Part shown: positions 18,517-27,723 of the stretch, one piece after another
Layout of the letters: the number at the start of each line of letters is the position of its first letter
Numbering within the stretch: position 1 is the stretch's first letter
NCBI GenBank assembly: GCA_937981955.1
Contig: CALJNA010000069.1
Span: 1-47,537, forward strand
DNA: 47,537 nt
Source: an uncultured Granulosicoccaceae bacterium
GTDB taxonomy: Bacteria > Pseudomonadota > Gammaproteobacteria > Granulosicoccales > Granulosicoccaceae
Direction: 5' to 3'
Notes under the pieces: model-generated
What the model was told of the DNA's origin: nothing
Databases searched by the model: none
What the model saw: the letters and a program-made list of their open reading frames with translations, nothing else
Made by a program: the position numbers and the translations under genes

Positions 18517-21500
18517 CTACGCACCCGCGAGTTCTGCGGCTTCCTGAACATCTACCGCCACGAGTCGCGATACACCAGGTTCGTTCATGGTCACGCCCAT
18601 AAGCTGTTGCGCCATTTCCATGGTGACTTTGTTATGCGTTATAAAGATGAATTGTACACGCTCCGACATTTCTTTGACCAGTGCACAGAAGCGACCCACA
18701 TTAGCATCATCCAATGGCGCATCAACCTCATCGAGCATGCAGAACGGTGATGGGTTCAGCTCAAAAAACGCAAAGACAAGCGCCACAGCAGTGAGCGCTT
18801 TTTCACCACCCGACAACAGTTGAATATTGCTGACGCGTTTTCCCGGCGGTTGAGCAACAACACTAACACCCGTGCTGAGTAAGTCATCTCCGGTGAGCTG
18901 TAAAGATGCTTTACCACCACCAAACAGTCTTGGAAAAAACTCTTCCACTTTTGCGCTGACCAGATCGAACGTATCCTTGAAACGCTGCCGTGTTTCGCGA
19001 TCTATTTTAGCTATCGCGTGTTCAAGTGTGGCGAGCGCATCCGTTACATCAGTGTGCTGGTTGTCGAGATATTCTTTTCGTCCAACCTGCTCGGCAAGCT
19101 CGTCGATGGCAGCCAGATTAATCGGACCCAATCGAGAAATACGTTGTTCAAGCTTTTGCAGATCATCTTCCCAGGCTTCAACGGTGGCACCTTCGGTCAT
19201 GTTTTCCGTCAGCGAAGCAATGTCGTACTCGTGTTCGGTTAACTGTTCTTCGATGGTTTTCAGACGCACCACCACTTCCTGGCTGGCAATTTGTTCCTGT
19301 TGCAGCGCTTCTCTTTTTGTTTGCGATTCACTGTCGTGGCCCAGACGCGCCTGCTCGTGTTCGCGCAAGCGAAGTTCGACATTATCGAGCTGGGAACGAG
19401 ATTGCGTTAGTGCGGTTTCGGCAGCAAGTCGCGCTCCCAGATTGTCTTTCAGGCTGGCTTCCAACTCAGTTAACGGGTCTTCATCTTCACTGGCAAGCAG
19501 TTCATTCAACATAGACTGGCGCTGAGTCAATTGCTCTATGCGCGATGTCATGCGTTCCAGGTTCTGCGCCGTTGCGTTGCGTGTACTGCGCATCGACTCC
19601 ACTCTTATCGCAAGCTCCTGCCCTGCGTCGCGATCTTCATCAGCCCGCGTTCTTGCATCCGCCAGGCGTTGTTGCAGCTCTTCCTGTTCACTTAACAGTT
19701 TTTTCTTTTCCGCCTCCATGCTTTCTAACTGTTGCAATGCTTCATCGCGATTTTTGGTGGCTTGAGCAAGACTGTCACTGTCTTGCGACGACAAAGCGGA
19801 AGCCTCTTTGATTTCTTCTTCGAGCTGCGAAACTCGAGCTCGTTGTTGATCGTGCTTTTGTCGTGTGGACAGCAACACCGATTTCACATCGGACAAGCCT
19901 CGAACGGCGTCATTAAAACTGTGTTGCAGTGTTTCGCGTCGCGATTCGTGCTCACTAAGTTGCTTTGACAAGGTGACGACACGCTCATCGAGCAACTCAA
20001 TTTCCGATTCCTGCGTATCCAGGCTGGCCCGCAATTCTGTGATTTCAGTTTCGCGCAGCAACACGCTGTCTTGAGTATCAGCACGCGCGACTCGCAGCCA
20101 CTTGCCGCCAATCCAAAGACCATCTTTGGTGATGATCGACTCACCGTCGCCAAGTGATGGTCGTTTTTCTAATGCTTCTGCCAGAGTATCGGCTGCAAAG
20201 ACACCGACCATCAAATCGTTCAGCGCAACATCGCCGGATACTTTGCTTCTAAGCGAAGATGAAGCACTGCTTCGGGCATCAGCTTGCCCGTGCAGCAAAG
20301 TTAATTGCGCAGCCGGTACATCTTTGAGGCAGCGCTCTATCGCGTCTTCGCCGTCTACAACAATGGCTTCCAGATGAGAGCCAAGCACCAACTCTACGGC
20401 TTTTTCCCAACCGGGCTCTGTGGTAATCGTTTGAGCAAGCTTTGGCCGCTGATCGAGTTCATTCATGTGTAACCAGGCATCGGCTGCACTGCTGTCCGGT
20501 TCCAGCGCCGCCTGCTGCAACGCTTCCAGCGATGCCAATCGTCCCAACATGGACTGCGCGGCGGCGCGAGCTTCATTCAGGCCAACCGTTTCACGTCGAA
20601 TACTTTCTCTGAGCACCTGTTGCTTCTCAAGGCTTTGCTCCAGCGATTTTTGCAAGCGTTGCTCTTCAGCTGCGGCGGCAACCTCTTCACCAACCGACAC
20701 TTCAATCAGCTTGGCTACTGCGCCCAGATCGAGCGTGTCTTTTTCACTGGCTTGCTTTTCAAGTCGCGTCTTTGCGTTGGCAATGCTGCGCTCGAATTGC
20801 TCAATATTGTTGCGCTCAACCTGCGCACGTCGGGTGGCATCGGCATGGCGCTCGTTAAACGCATCCTGGGAGGCTCGCCACTGAGACAGTTCGGTTTCCG
20901 CACTTACCAGCATGTCAGCTGAAATGCGTTGTGAATCTTTCAGTTGATCTATCGCGGGTTGATCTTTGGAAAGTACTTCATCTATTTCCTCAATGCGTTT
21001 CGTGTCATCTTCAACGTGCTGCTTCGCTTCATTTAACGAGCGATCGACTTCTGCAAGTTCCTGCGATTGCTGTCGACGCGATTCGCGTGTGTGTTCAATC
21101 GACTGCTCGATACGAGACACTTCTGCACCAATGCGATAAAAATTCGCCTGCGTGCTATTGAAGTTATCGGTGGCTTCGGTCTGCTGGACCCGAGCTTGTT
21201 CAATGGCTGCCTCGCTTGCTCTTAACTCGGCAATAACCGCTTCGAGTTCCTTTTCTCTTTTAGCTATGTTGGCAGCCTGATTGTCTCGTGAGTCAATATA
21301 GCGTTGTCTTCGCAAAACCAGCAGTTCACCGCGCTTTTCTCGTTCTTCTGCTTTTAAAGTCTGGAAACGCTCGGCTGTGCTCGCTTGACGCTTTAAATGG
21401 GCAAGCTGCTTATCAACCTCTTCACGAAGATCATCGAGTCTGTCGAGATTGTCCCGCGTATGACGTATACGATTTTCGGTTTCGCGGCGGCGTTCTTTGT

Positions 21501-22017
21501 ACTTGGATATGCCGGCGGCCTCTTCAAGATACACCCTGAGTTCTTCGGGCTTTGCATCGATGAGGCGGGATATCATGCCCTGCTCAATAATCGCGTAGCT
21601 GCGAGGTCCCAAACCGGTACCAAGGAAAATATCGCGAATGTCACGACGTCTGCAACGGGTGTTGTTCAGCAGGTATTTCGATACGCCCTCACGAGTGACT
21701 TCCCGGCGAATCGATATTTCAGCATAGGCAGCATACTCACCGCCAAGGGAACCATCGGAGTTATCGAAAACCAGCTCGACCGAGGCCTGACCAACAGGCT
21801 TGCGGCTTGATGAGCCAGTGAAGATGACATCGTCCATTGATTCGCCACGCAAATGCTTGGCTGAAGACTCGCCCATTACCCAACGGACAGCATCGATGGT
21901 ATTGGATTTTCCGCAACCGTTCGGTCCAACAATACCCACCAAGGATGAGGGCAATTGCAAATCTGTTGGGTCAACGAACGATTTGAACCCTGCTAACTTG
22001 ATTCTCGTCAGGCGCAT
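18517..22017 (-). CDS. smc: Chromosome partition protein SMC
   Basis: SMC ATPase that compacts and separates chromosomes. 1166 residues, normal length. Walker A is GPNGCGKS (31-38), then two long coiled coils flank a hinge domain around residues 510-650. The C-terminal head has the LLSGGEKALTAVAL signature and the Walker B region CMLDEVDAPLDDAN. It is the first gene of the long minus-strand run and is divergent from cysZ. ScpA/ScpB genes are not in the window. Bacteria with this SMC instead of MukB lie outside the enterobacterial branch. Confidence 0.97.
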   Translation of the reverse strand: MRLTRIKLAGFKSFVDPTDLQLPSSLVGIVGPNGCGKSNTIDAVRWVMGESSAKHLRGESMDDVIFTGSSSRKPVGQASVELVFDNSDGSLGGEYAAYAEISIRREVTREGVSKYLLNNTRCRRRDIRDIFLGTGLGPRSYAIIEQGMISRLIDAKPEELRVYLEEAAGISKYKERRRETENRIRHTRDNLDRLDDLREEVDKQLAHLKRQASTAERFQTLKAEEREKRGELLVLRRQRYIDSRDNQAANIAKREKELEAVIAELRASEAAIEQARVQQTEATDNFNSTQANFYRIGAEVSRIEQSIEHTRESRRQQSQELAEVDRSLNEAKQHVEDDTKRIEEIDEVLSKDQPAIDQLKDSQRISADMLVSAETELSQWRASQDAFNERHADATRRAQVERNNIEQFERSIANAKTRLEKQASEKDTLDLGAVAKLIEVSVGEEVAAAAEEQRLQKSLEQSLEKQQVLRESIRRETVGLNEARAAAQSMLGRLASLEALQQAALEPDSSAADAWLHMNELDQRPKLAQTITTEPGWEKAVELVLGSHLEAIVVDGEDAIERCLKDVPAAQLTLLHGQADARSSASSSLRSKVSGDVALNDLMVGVFAADTLAEALEKRPSLGDGESIITKDGLWIGGKWLRVARADTQDSVLLRETEITELRASLDTQESEIELLDERVVTLSKQLSEHESRRETLQHSFNDAVRGLSDVKSVLLSTRQKHDQQRARVSQLEEEIKEASALSSQDSDSLAQATKNRDEALQQLESMEAEKKKLLSEQEELQQRLADARTRADEDRDAGQELAIRVESMRSTRNATAQNLERMTSRIEQLTQRQSMLNELLASEDEDPLTELEASLKDNLGARLAAETALTQSRSQLDNVELRLREHEQARLGHDSESQTKREALQQEQIASQEVVVRLKTIEEQLTEHEYDIASLTENMTEGATVEAWEDDLQKLEQRISRLGPINLAAIDELAEQVGRKEYLDNQHTDVTDALATLEHAIAKIDRETRQRFKDTFDLVSAKVEEFFPRLFGGGKASLQLTGDDLLSTGVSVVAQPPGKRVSNIQLLSGGEKALTAVALVFAFFELNPSPFCMLDEVDAPLDDANVGRFCALVKEMSERVQFIFITHNKVTMEMAQQLMGVTMNEPGVSRLVAVDVQEAAELAGA

Positions 22018-22081
22018 CTAGACAGCTATCTTTTCAGGTAATGGTGCCAGTACAAACTTATTCATTGTTCTTCATCTTCAG

Positions 22082-22125
22082 CATTTCATTTCTATACATT
22101 CCATTTCCATGCATTCCATTTCCAT
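22082..22125. repeat. Short direct repeats in the smc-cysZ gap
   Basis: CATTCCATTTCCAT occurs twice (22097-22110 and 22112-22125), with a degenerate third copy just before, from 22082. The gap 22018-22344 holds these repeats and the cysZ promoter and no gene. Confidence 0.6.
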
Positions 22126-22308
22126 TCAACTTTCACGGCCGAGAAACTCGAGTAGCCGTTAAGTTGACACTTGCCGAAGTCACTGCGCACACCAAAATAC
22201 AACCACGCTTGTTTGAAAAACCTTCATAAGCGGGTTGTCGGTCGTGGCCAAATTTTGATACGCCCACAGCAGGAGTTGCATGGGCGTACATTGTACTGCG
22301 TTTTCGAC

Positions 22309-22338
22309 CTGACACCACCATTGTATTAAGACTATTAT
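22309..22338 (+). promoter_or_regulatory. Putative cysZ promoter, leaderless arrangement
   Basis: CTGACA (22309-22314) and TATTAT (22333-22338) are spaced by 18 bases. The expected start of transcription, about seven bases on, falls on the A of the ATG at 22345. No Shine-Dalgarno is present. Confidence 0.45.
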
Positions 22339-22344
22339 TGCCGT

Positions 22345-23100
22345 ATGAACGCAATGGCAAAATCAACCGGTTTTTTCGAGGCAACAAGCTACCTTGGTCG
22401 TGGATGGAAACTAGTGCGAGAACCCGGATTGCGACGATTCGTTGTCGTTCCGCTACTTATAAATGTTCTGGTATTTGCGATTCTCGGTTGGTTTTTGTTC
22501 AGTGCATTGTTTGGCTGGATGGCCGACTGGACATTTTTTGAACGATTTGGTGATGTGTGGATCGTTGAGAAGCTGCAACAGATTTTACAATTTGTCGTCG
22601 GAGCGGTTCTGTCAATTGTGCTCGCGTACGCCTTTACCCTGCTTGCCAATCTGATTGGTGCGCCTTTCAACAGTCTGCTGGCCGAACGGGTAGAACAACA
22701 CATGACAGGCAAGTCCCCGACAACCGACCCGTCAATGATGTTCCTGATCAAGAGTATTCCCAAAACCCTGCGATCAGAAATATCGAAACTGCTTTATCTT
22801 GCACTGTGGTCGATACCGTTACTTATTTTTGGCTTTATACCCATAATTAATATTGTGGCCCCCGTCCTGGTGTTCGCCTTCGGTGCATGGATGTTTGCGC
22901 TTGAATACATTGACTACCCGATGGGTAATCACGGCAAGTTTTTCAAAGAGGTCAAGGGTGCCATGCAGCAAAAACGAAAAATGGCGCTCGGGTTTGGCTT
23001 TATGGTTGCCGTTTTCAGCGTTATTCCCGTTCTGAATCTTTTTATTATGCCAATAGCAGTCGCCGGCGCGACAGCGCTTTACGTGGAGCGGATGCGATGA
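22345..23100 (+). CDS. cysZ: CysZ-family sulfate transporter
   Basis: Inner-membrane protein that brings in sulfate for cysteine synthesis. 251 residues, four hydrophobic segments with the two re-entrant-like regions of the family, and the conserved NLIGAPFNSLLAERVE and ALEYIDYPMGNH motifs. The E. coli gene is likewise divergent from the zipA-ligA region. The start may be leaderless; an ATG at 22354 is an alternative. Its stop overlaps the start of the M23 peptidase gene (ATGA). Confidence 0.92.
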   Translation: MNAMAKSTGFFEATSYLGRGWKLVREPGLRRFVVVPLLINVLVFAILGWFLFSALFGWMADWTFFERFGDVWIVEKLQQILQFVVGAVLSIVLAYAFTLLANLIGAPFNSLLAERVEQHMTGKSPTTDPSMMFLIKSIPKTLRSEISKLLYLALWSIPLLIFGFIPIINIVAPVLVFAFGAWMFALEYIDYPMGNHGKFFKEVKGAMQQKRKMALGFGFMVAVFSVIPVLNLFIMPIAVAGATALYVERMR

Positions 23101-23966
23101 GTTCAATGTCAATCCAACGCAAACTCTTGTTCTCACTTCTGGTTGTCGTCAGCTGTGTGATTCTTAGCACACACGTGAACGCCGATCATGCACCCGTAAC
23201 GCAAATTGGACCATTCAGGCAAGCTGCTATCCCGGGTGGCATTGTCATTGTGGATTTGCATGCATCTTCGACCGAGATCGCGCCTACGGCAAAGCTTGGC
23301 AACAGAGAAATTGCGGTGGTGGAACATGATGGTGGCTGGTATGCGATTGTCGGTATTGCTTTGTCGAAAAAGCCCGGAGAACACCAGCTGCAAATTAACG
23401 CAGATGGAAGAACCCGCACACTTGCATTCAAGATTATTGATTTCAAATACGAAGAACAACGCATAACAATAACGGACAAACGCAAAGTAAACCCCGCACC
23501 ACTTGACATGGAGCGTATCAAAAAGGAAAACAAGCGAATAGCTGAAGTGAAAGCGTACCGATATGAAAAACTGCTGGCCGATAATTTCGTAACACCATTA
23601 GAAGGCATTCTAACCAGCCCGTTCGGTCGTCGCAGATTCTACAACGATCAGCCACGCCGTCCGCATGGTGGCATTGATATAGCTGCAGACACCGGCACAC
23701 CTATTTACGCACCGGCAACCGGATTGGTTGTTGATACCGGTGACTATTTTTTTAACGGCAATAGCATTTTTCTGGAACACGGACTTGGACTACAAACTTT
23801 TTACGCACACTTAAGCAAAATTCACGTTAAAGCTGGCGACAAAGTTGAGCCCGGTGACTTGATTGGTGAGGTAGGTGCGACCGGGCGTGTGACCGGACCA
23901 CATTTACATTGGTCAGTTGGATTGAATGGTACCTGGATAAATCCGAATCTTGTGCTGGCGGAATAA
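23097..23966 (+). CDS. M23-family peptidoglycan endopeptidase
   Basis: A periplasmic 289-residue protein: signal peptide ending at VNADH (about residue 29), a beta-rich N-domain (30-130) and a C-terminal LytM/M23 domain. The zinc ligands and catalytic residues are all present: His190 and Asp194 in HGGIDIA, His238 in AHLS, and His269/His271 in GPHLHWS. That makes it an active-type endopeptidase rather than an EnvC-like activator. The ATG at 23097 overlaps cysZ by four bases and has GGAG eight bases upstream. Confidence 0.9.
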   Translation: MSSMSIQRKLLFSLLVVVSCVILSTHVNADHAPVTQIGPFRQAAIPGGIVIVDLHASSTEIAPTAKLGNREIAVVEHDGGWYAIVGIALSKKPGEHQLQINADGRTRTLAFKIIDFKYEEQRITITDKRKVNPAPLDMERIKKENKRIAEVKAYRYEKLLADNFVTPLEGILTSPFGRRRFYNDQPRRPHGGIDIAADTGTPIYAPATGLVVDTGDYFFNGNSIFLEHGLGLQTFYAHLSKIHVKAGDKVEPGDLIGEVGATGRVTGPHLHWSVGLNGTWINPNLVLAE

Positions 23967-24021
23967 AATCGAAACCACTGGGAAAGTTATAGGTTGACCA
24001 TACGCGGTAGCATTGACTCAC

Positions 24022-24804
24022 ATGGAAGATGAAATACACCTTTTCCCGATCGTTCAGGCAACGAACGCGATCTTTCCAGACTTGTATTTGAGACAGACTT
24101 GCCTTTTTTTTATTGAGCAGGGAGCGAAACGGGTTGTAGATGTCGACAGAAAAGAATGGTTAGCCGAAGAAGGTGATCTACTCATTTTCCCCCCGGACTC
24201 CATCGTTACGATGGAGAACCGACCGAAAATGGAGGTTGATTATCGTGCGATGGGTATTGCATATTCTTCCAAGGTAATTGGTTCATTGTTTACTAGCTCC
24301 GACTCAGTTGCATCCACGGCTGAAATTCAGGTTGTACGGTCATCCGATCACACTCCTTCAATACTGGTACCGTTGTTAAGAAGCACAATATCGGACGCCC
24401 AGTTGCCACAACCCATTCGTCAGCATCGCCTTTTGGAACCACTGGTGTGGCTAAAACAAATCGGAATTCAACTTCCCCTAAAAGCAGACGTTTCTTTACT
24501 TAGCAAGGTTCGAGAAATCATTGATGCCGATTTGAGCCAATCCTGGCAGGCTTCTGCGGTTGCCGATCAGCTTGCAATGAGTGAGTCGACGTTTCGGCGG
24601 CGAATGGCCAAGGAGGGGCAGAACTTTTCCAAAGTACTGCTTAACTCGCGGCTCGAATATGGCTTAAACCTCTTGCAAACAACGAGTCAGTCTGTTTCTG
24701 AAATAGCGTTCGAATGCGGGTTCAAGACCCCTTCACACTTCTCTGATGTATTCAAAAAACGGTTTGGCATAACGCCTCGTCACATTCGCATTAATAGTAA
24801 TTGA
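24022..24804 (+). CDS. AraC-family transcriptional regulator
   Basis: A 260-residue regulator from the ATG at 24022; a TTG three codons upstream is less likely. The N-terminal part (1-150) is a cupin-like sensor (LFFIEQGAKRVV, GDLLIFPPDS). The C-terminal 95 residues hold two helix-turn-helix units, including MSESTFRRRMAKEG and the family signature VSEIAFECGFKTPSHFSDVF. It lies 98 bases upstream of a secreted PEBP gene in the same direction, which it may control. The effector is unknown. Confidence 0.88.
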   Translation: MEDEIHLFPIVQATNAIFPDLYLRQTCLFFIEQGAKRVVDVDRKEWLAEEGDLLIFPPDSIVTMENRPKMEVDYRAMGIAYSSKVIGSLFTSSDSVASTAEIQVVRSSDHTPSILVPLLRSTISDAQLPQPIRQHRLLEPLVWLKQIGIQLPLKADVSLLSKVREIIDADLSQSWQASAVADQLAMSESTFRRRMAKEGQNFSKVLLNSRLEYGLNLLQTTSQSVSEIAFECGFKTPSHFSDVFKKRFGITPRHIRINSN

Positions 24805-24902
24805 CTGGCAGGCGACAGTTTCTGACCGGGATACGGAAGTCGTTTATTGGGTATGGCCGTAAATTAGTCACACCTTAAACAAAAAACGAAAAGGAGAAGT
24901 AA

Positions 24903-25436
24903 ATGCGTTATTTGAATATTTTATCAACCGTTGTTTTGACTGTTAGTATTATAAGCCCGGTTTTTGCGAATGACTTTCGTCTTACCAGCACCGATATTAC
25001 GGAAGGCGATAAGCTCGATACAGAATTTGTATTCCAGGGATTTGGTTGCGACGGCGGCAATACTTCCCCGGCCCTGGCCTGGGAAAATGCGCCGGAAGGT
25101 ACAAAAAGCTTTGCAGTTACTGTGTACGATCCGGATGCACCAACCGGTTCCGGCTGGTGGCACTGGTTTGCGTTCAACATCCCAGCTGAAGTTTCAGAGT
25201 TGCAAGCCGGCGCGTCACTGCCCGACGGGGCAGTTGCCTTGAAAAATGACTACGGTGCCACCGGTTTTGGTGGAGCATGTCCACCCCCGGGCGAGGTTCA
25301 TCGTTATCAGTTTACGGTTCATGCACTGTCTACCGCCCTCGAAATAGATGCATCAGTCTCAAACGCACTGGCCGGTTTTATGGTGAATGCGAACAGCATC
25401 GCTTCATCCACAATCACAGCGGTTTATGCTCGATAG
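24903..25436 (+). CDS. Secreted YbhB/YbcL-type PEBP protein
   Basis: A 177-residue phosphatidylethanolamine-binding-like protein. A signal peptide (1-22, ending VFA) is followed by the YbhB/YbcL fold with its ligand-pocket motifs: YDPDAPTGSGWWHW and GFGGACPPPGEVHRYQFTVHAL. AAAAGGAGAAG precedes the ATG, the strongest ribosome site in this region, so expression may be high. Bacterial members have no settled function. It follows an AraC regulator and ends at a long perfect inverted repeat. Confidence 0.88.
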   Translation: MRYLNILSTVVLTVSIISPVFANDFRLTSTDITEGDKLDTEFVFQGFGCDGGNTSPALAWENAPEGTKSFAVTVYDPDAPTGSGWWHWFAFNIPAEVSELQAGASLPDGAVALKNDYGATGFGGACPPPGEVHRYQFTVHALSTALEIDASVSNALAGFMVNANSIASSTITAVYAR

Positions 25437-25451
25437 CCAAACTGTACCGAC

Positions 25452-25485
25452 AGAATCAGGCTCTCAGTTAAGAGAGCCTGATTCT
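25452..25485. terminator. Perfect 14-bp stem-loop between convergent genes
   Basis: AGAATCAGGCTCTC (25452-25465) and GAGAGCCTGATTCT (25472-25485) are exact inverted repeats with a 6-base loop, between the PEBP and DUF6151-like stops. No T tract is present on either strand. It probably stops or protects both transcripts. Confidence 0.55.
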
Positions 25486-25518
25486 ATGCCAACTAGTTTT
25501 CGACCGGTAGTACAGCGA

Positions 25519-26091
25519 CTAATCCGACAATACGATGGGCTTAACTGCAGGCCTGCCATCATCTGAAAAGAACGCCGACGGTTTATCTTTGCCGGTCACT
25601 TTCCAAACCAGCATTTTGCGAATAATGCGCAAGGTAATTCCTATAGGGAATTTTGCTGAATGATGCGGGTAGTCAGGTTCTTTCGTGGCATGCTTTGTCT
25701 GGACATAGGCTCGCACTGGTCCCAGCGTTGCGTTTTTGTCTTCAACATCAATAAAAGTATGAATCAGTCCGACAAAGGGCATTTTTGCATTTATGGTGTT
25801 ACCAACCGGTGTATTGCAACAAGTCGTATACCATCGCAGCAATCCTTTTTCTGACAATCGCAAGCCTTGCAGCTTGTCTTGACCCGTTTCAATTTGTACT
25901 TGCGACTGCGAAGTTTGAAAAAGTTCGGTGCCACCAAATTCATCCAGCGTATCTGCTTCGACACCAAGATGTGCAGCGAAGGCCTGGCAACTATCGCAAC
26001 AGCAAACCACCCTGTTACCACTGGCAGGCGTTATCCCGGTTGCGCTACCACGAACCTGACCGCATTTGCATTTCAATGAGATTGTTGCCAT
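25519..26091 (-). CDS. DUF6151-like zinc-binding protein
   Basis: A 190-residue soluble protein opening with KCKCGQVRGSA and then VVCCCDSCQAFA, followed by TTCCNTPVGN. This cysteine spacing is that of the glutathione-dependent formaldehyde-activating (GFA/CENP-V) zinc fold, and the length and LRIIRKMLVWK region resemble the DUF6151 relatives of that fold. Catalysis is not established. It is the last gene of the nrdR-to-der run, 126 bases after der, without a strong ribosome site. Confidence 0.65.
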   Translation of the reverse strand: MATISLKCKCGQVRGSATGITPASGNRVVCCCDSCQAFAAHLGVEADTLDEFGGTELFQTSQSQVQIETGQDKLQGLRLSEKGLLRWYTTCCNTPVGNTINAKMPFVGLIHTFIDVEDKNATLGPVRAYVQTKHATKEPDYPHHSAKFPIGITLRIIRKMLVWKVTGKDKPSAFFSDDGRPAVKPIVLSD

Positions 26092-26217
26092 GAGTACTTT
26101 GATTTAACCGAATTGGAGCTGGGTACCTTACTCTAGAGCTTTGATATTTTCCACTAGCGAGTTTGCGCGACAGGTAACTTGTCTACTCAATGTCCTGCAA
26201 TTGCTACAACAACAGTA

Positions 26218-27669
26218 TTAGGATTTCTTCCGGCTTTCGGCTTTGGTTTGTCGACTTTGTTGCTTACCGGTATTCCGATTGGTCTGCTTGCGACTCTGCT
26301 TCTTTCCCTGCGAACGCTTCTTCTTGGCAGCGCGTTTAGCAAACGGGTTTTCGCCCTGCCTGAATTCGATTCGTAATGGCGTACCGAACAGGCGCAGTGT
26401 TTTCGTGAAATAGTTCATCAAGTAGCGTTGATATGACGCCGGCACTTTCACCGCCTGATTACCGTGAGCTACGATAACCGGTGGATTAACGCCGCCCTGA
26501 TGGGCATAGCGCAACTTTATGCGTCGACCATTTACCAATGGTGGCTGGTGCTGCTGCACAGCCACTTCCAGCAAGCGGGTTAATTTAGGTGTGGGTATGT
26601 CAATAAACGCTGATGCATAGGCTTTGTTAATGGATTTAAATAAATCACCAACACCAGAACCTTGTAGTGCACTGATAAAATGAATTTTGGTGAAGCGCAG
26701 AAATTCTACCCGACGTTCCAAATGACCACGCATGTCTTCGCGTTGCTCCGCGTCTAGCGTATCCCACTTGTTAATCGCAACAATCAGTGCCCGACCTTTT
26801 TCTATAGCGTAGCCAAGTAAGTGCAAATCCTGATCGGTTACACCATCTGTGGCATCCACCAGTACGACGCACACGTTACAGTTATCAATCGCCTGCAGTG
26901 TTTTTATCACACTGAAGATTTCAACTTTTTCTGAAATTTTTCCGCGTTTACGCACGCCTGCGGTATCAACCAGCTTGTACTGCTTGCCAGCGCGTTCAAA
27001 CGGTATGGCAACCGCATCACGCGTTGTGCCAGGCTGATCGTAGGCGATAACACGTTGCTCACCGATAAGACGATTGATCAGCGTTGACTTGCCCACATTG
27101 GGGCGACCGACAAATGCGATGCGAATGTCTTTATTGCGTTCTTTGTCTGAGTTGTCTGTATCGTTTTGCCCGGATTCAATGCCGAGCACCACCCCTGCTT
27201 CTTCAATCATGGAGCTCACGCCACGATTGTGCGATGCCGCAATGGCCACGGTTGCAGAAAAACCTAAAGCATAAAAATCAAGTAATGCTTTGTCTTCACC
27301 AACACCATCGATTTTATTCACGCATAACAAAACCGGGCCTGCTTCGCGACGCAAAATATCGGCAATGTCTTCGTCAACCGGGTTCAACCCCGCCCGACCA
27401 TCAACCATAAAAATCACCAGGTCGGCTTCACGAACGGCTTCAAGTGTTTGATCAGCCATTTTCGCATCGAGCGAATCCGGCTCACCGCTTAGACCACCGG
27501 TATCGATAACCAGATATGGCCAGTCGCCAACGCGTCCATCACCGTACTGACGGTCACGCGTGAGCCCCGGCATATCAGCCACCAGCGCATCCTGTGAACG
27601 CGTCAACTTATTAAATAGTGTGGATTTACCGACGTTAGGTCGGCCAACCAAGGCAATAACCGGTTTCAT
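26218..27669 (-). CDS. der: Ribosome assembly GTPase Der
   Basis: A double GTPase needed for 50S assembly. 483 residues with two complete G domains, each with GRPNVGKST (first at 9-16, second near 190), NKID/NKWD recognition motifs, a KH-like domain (about 355-435) and a strongly basic Lys/Arg/Gln tail. It follows bamB by 54 bases, the conserved order. Confidence 0.97.
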   Translation of the reverse strand: MKPVIALVGRPNVGKSTLFNKLTRSQDALVADMPGLTRDRQYGDGRVGDWPYLVIDTGGLSGEPDSLDAKMADQTLEAVREADLVIFMVDGRAGLNPVDEDIADILRREAGPVLLCVNKIDGVGEDKALLDFYALGFSATVAIAASHNRGVSSMIEEAGVVLGIESGQNDTDNSDKERNKDIRIAFVGRPNVGKSTLINRLIGEQRVIAYDQPGTTRDAVAIPFERAGKQYKLVDTAGVRKRGKISEKVEIFSVIKTLQAIDNCNVCVVLVDATDGVTDQDLHLLGYAIEKGRALIVAINKWDTLDAEQREDMRGHLERRVEFLRFTKIHFISALQGSGVGDLFKSINKAYASAFIDIPTPKLTRLLEVAVQQHQPPLVNGRRIKLRYAHQGGVNPPVIVAHGNQAVKVPASYQRYLMNYFTKTLRLFGTPLRIEFRQGENPFAKRAAKKKRSQGKKQSRKQTNRNTGKQQSRQTKAESRKKS

Positions 27670-27723
27670 GAACGTTGCATGGTTGAGGGCCTCTGCAATG
27701 CAAACGCCGGGACAGTCATAAAG

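Noticed and set aside
18872..19525. 217-codon plus-strand frame opposite smc
   Set aside because: Ser/Arg/Cys-rich composition mirrors the SMC coiled-coil codons; it is a shadow of smc.
22082..22125. Repeats considered as a CRISPR array
   Set aside because: The units are about 15 bases and directly adjacent, with no spacers and no cas genes.
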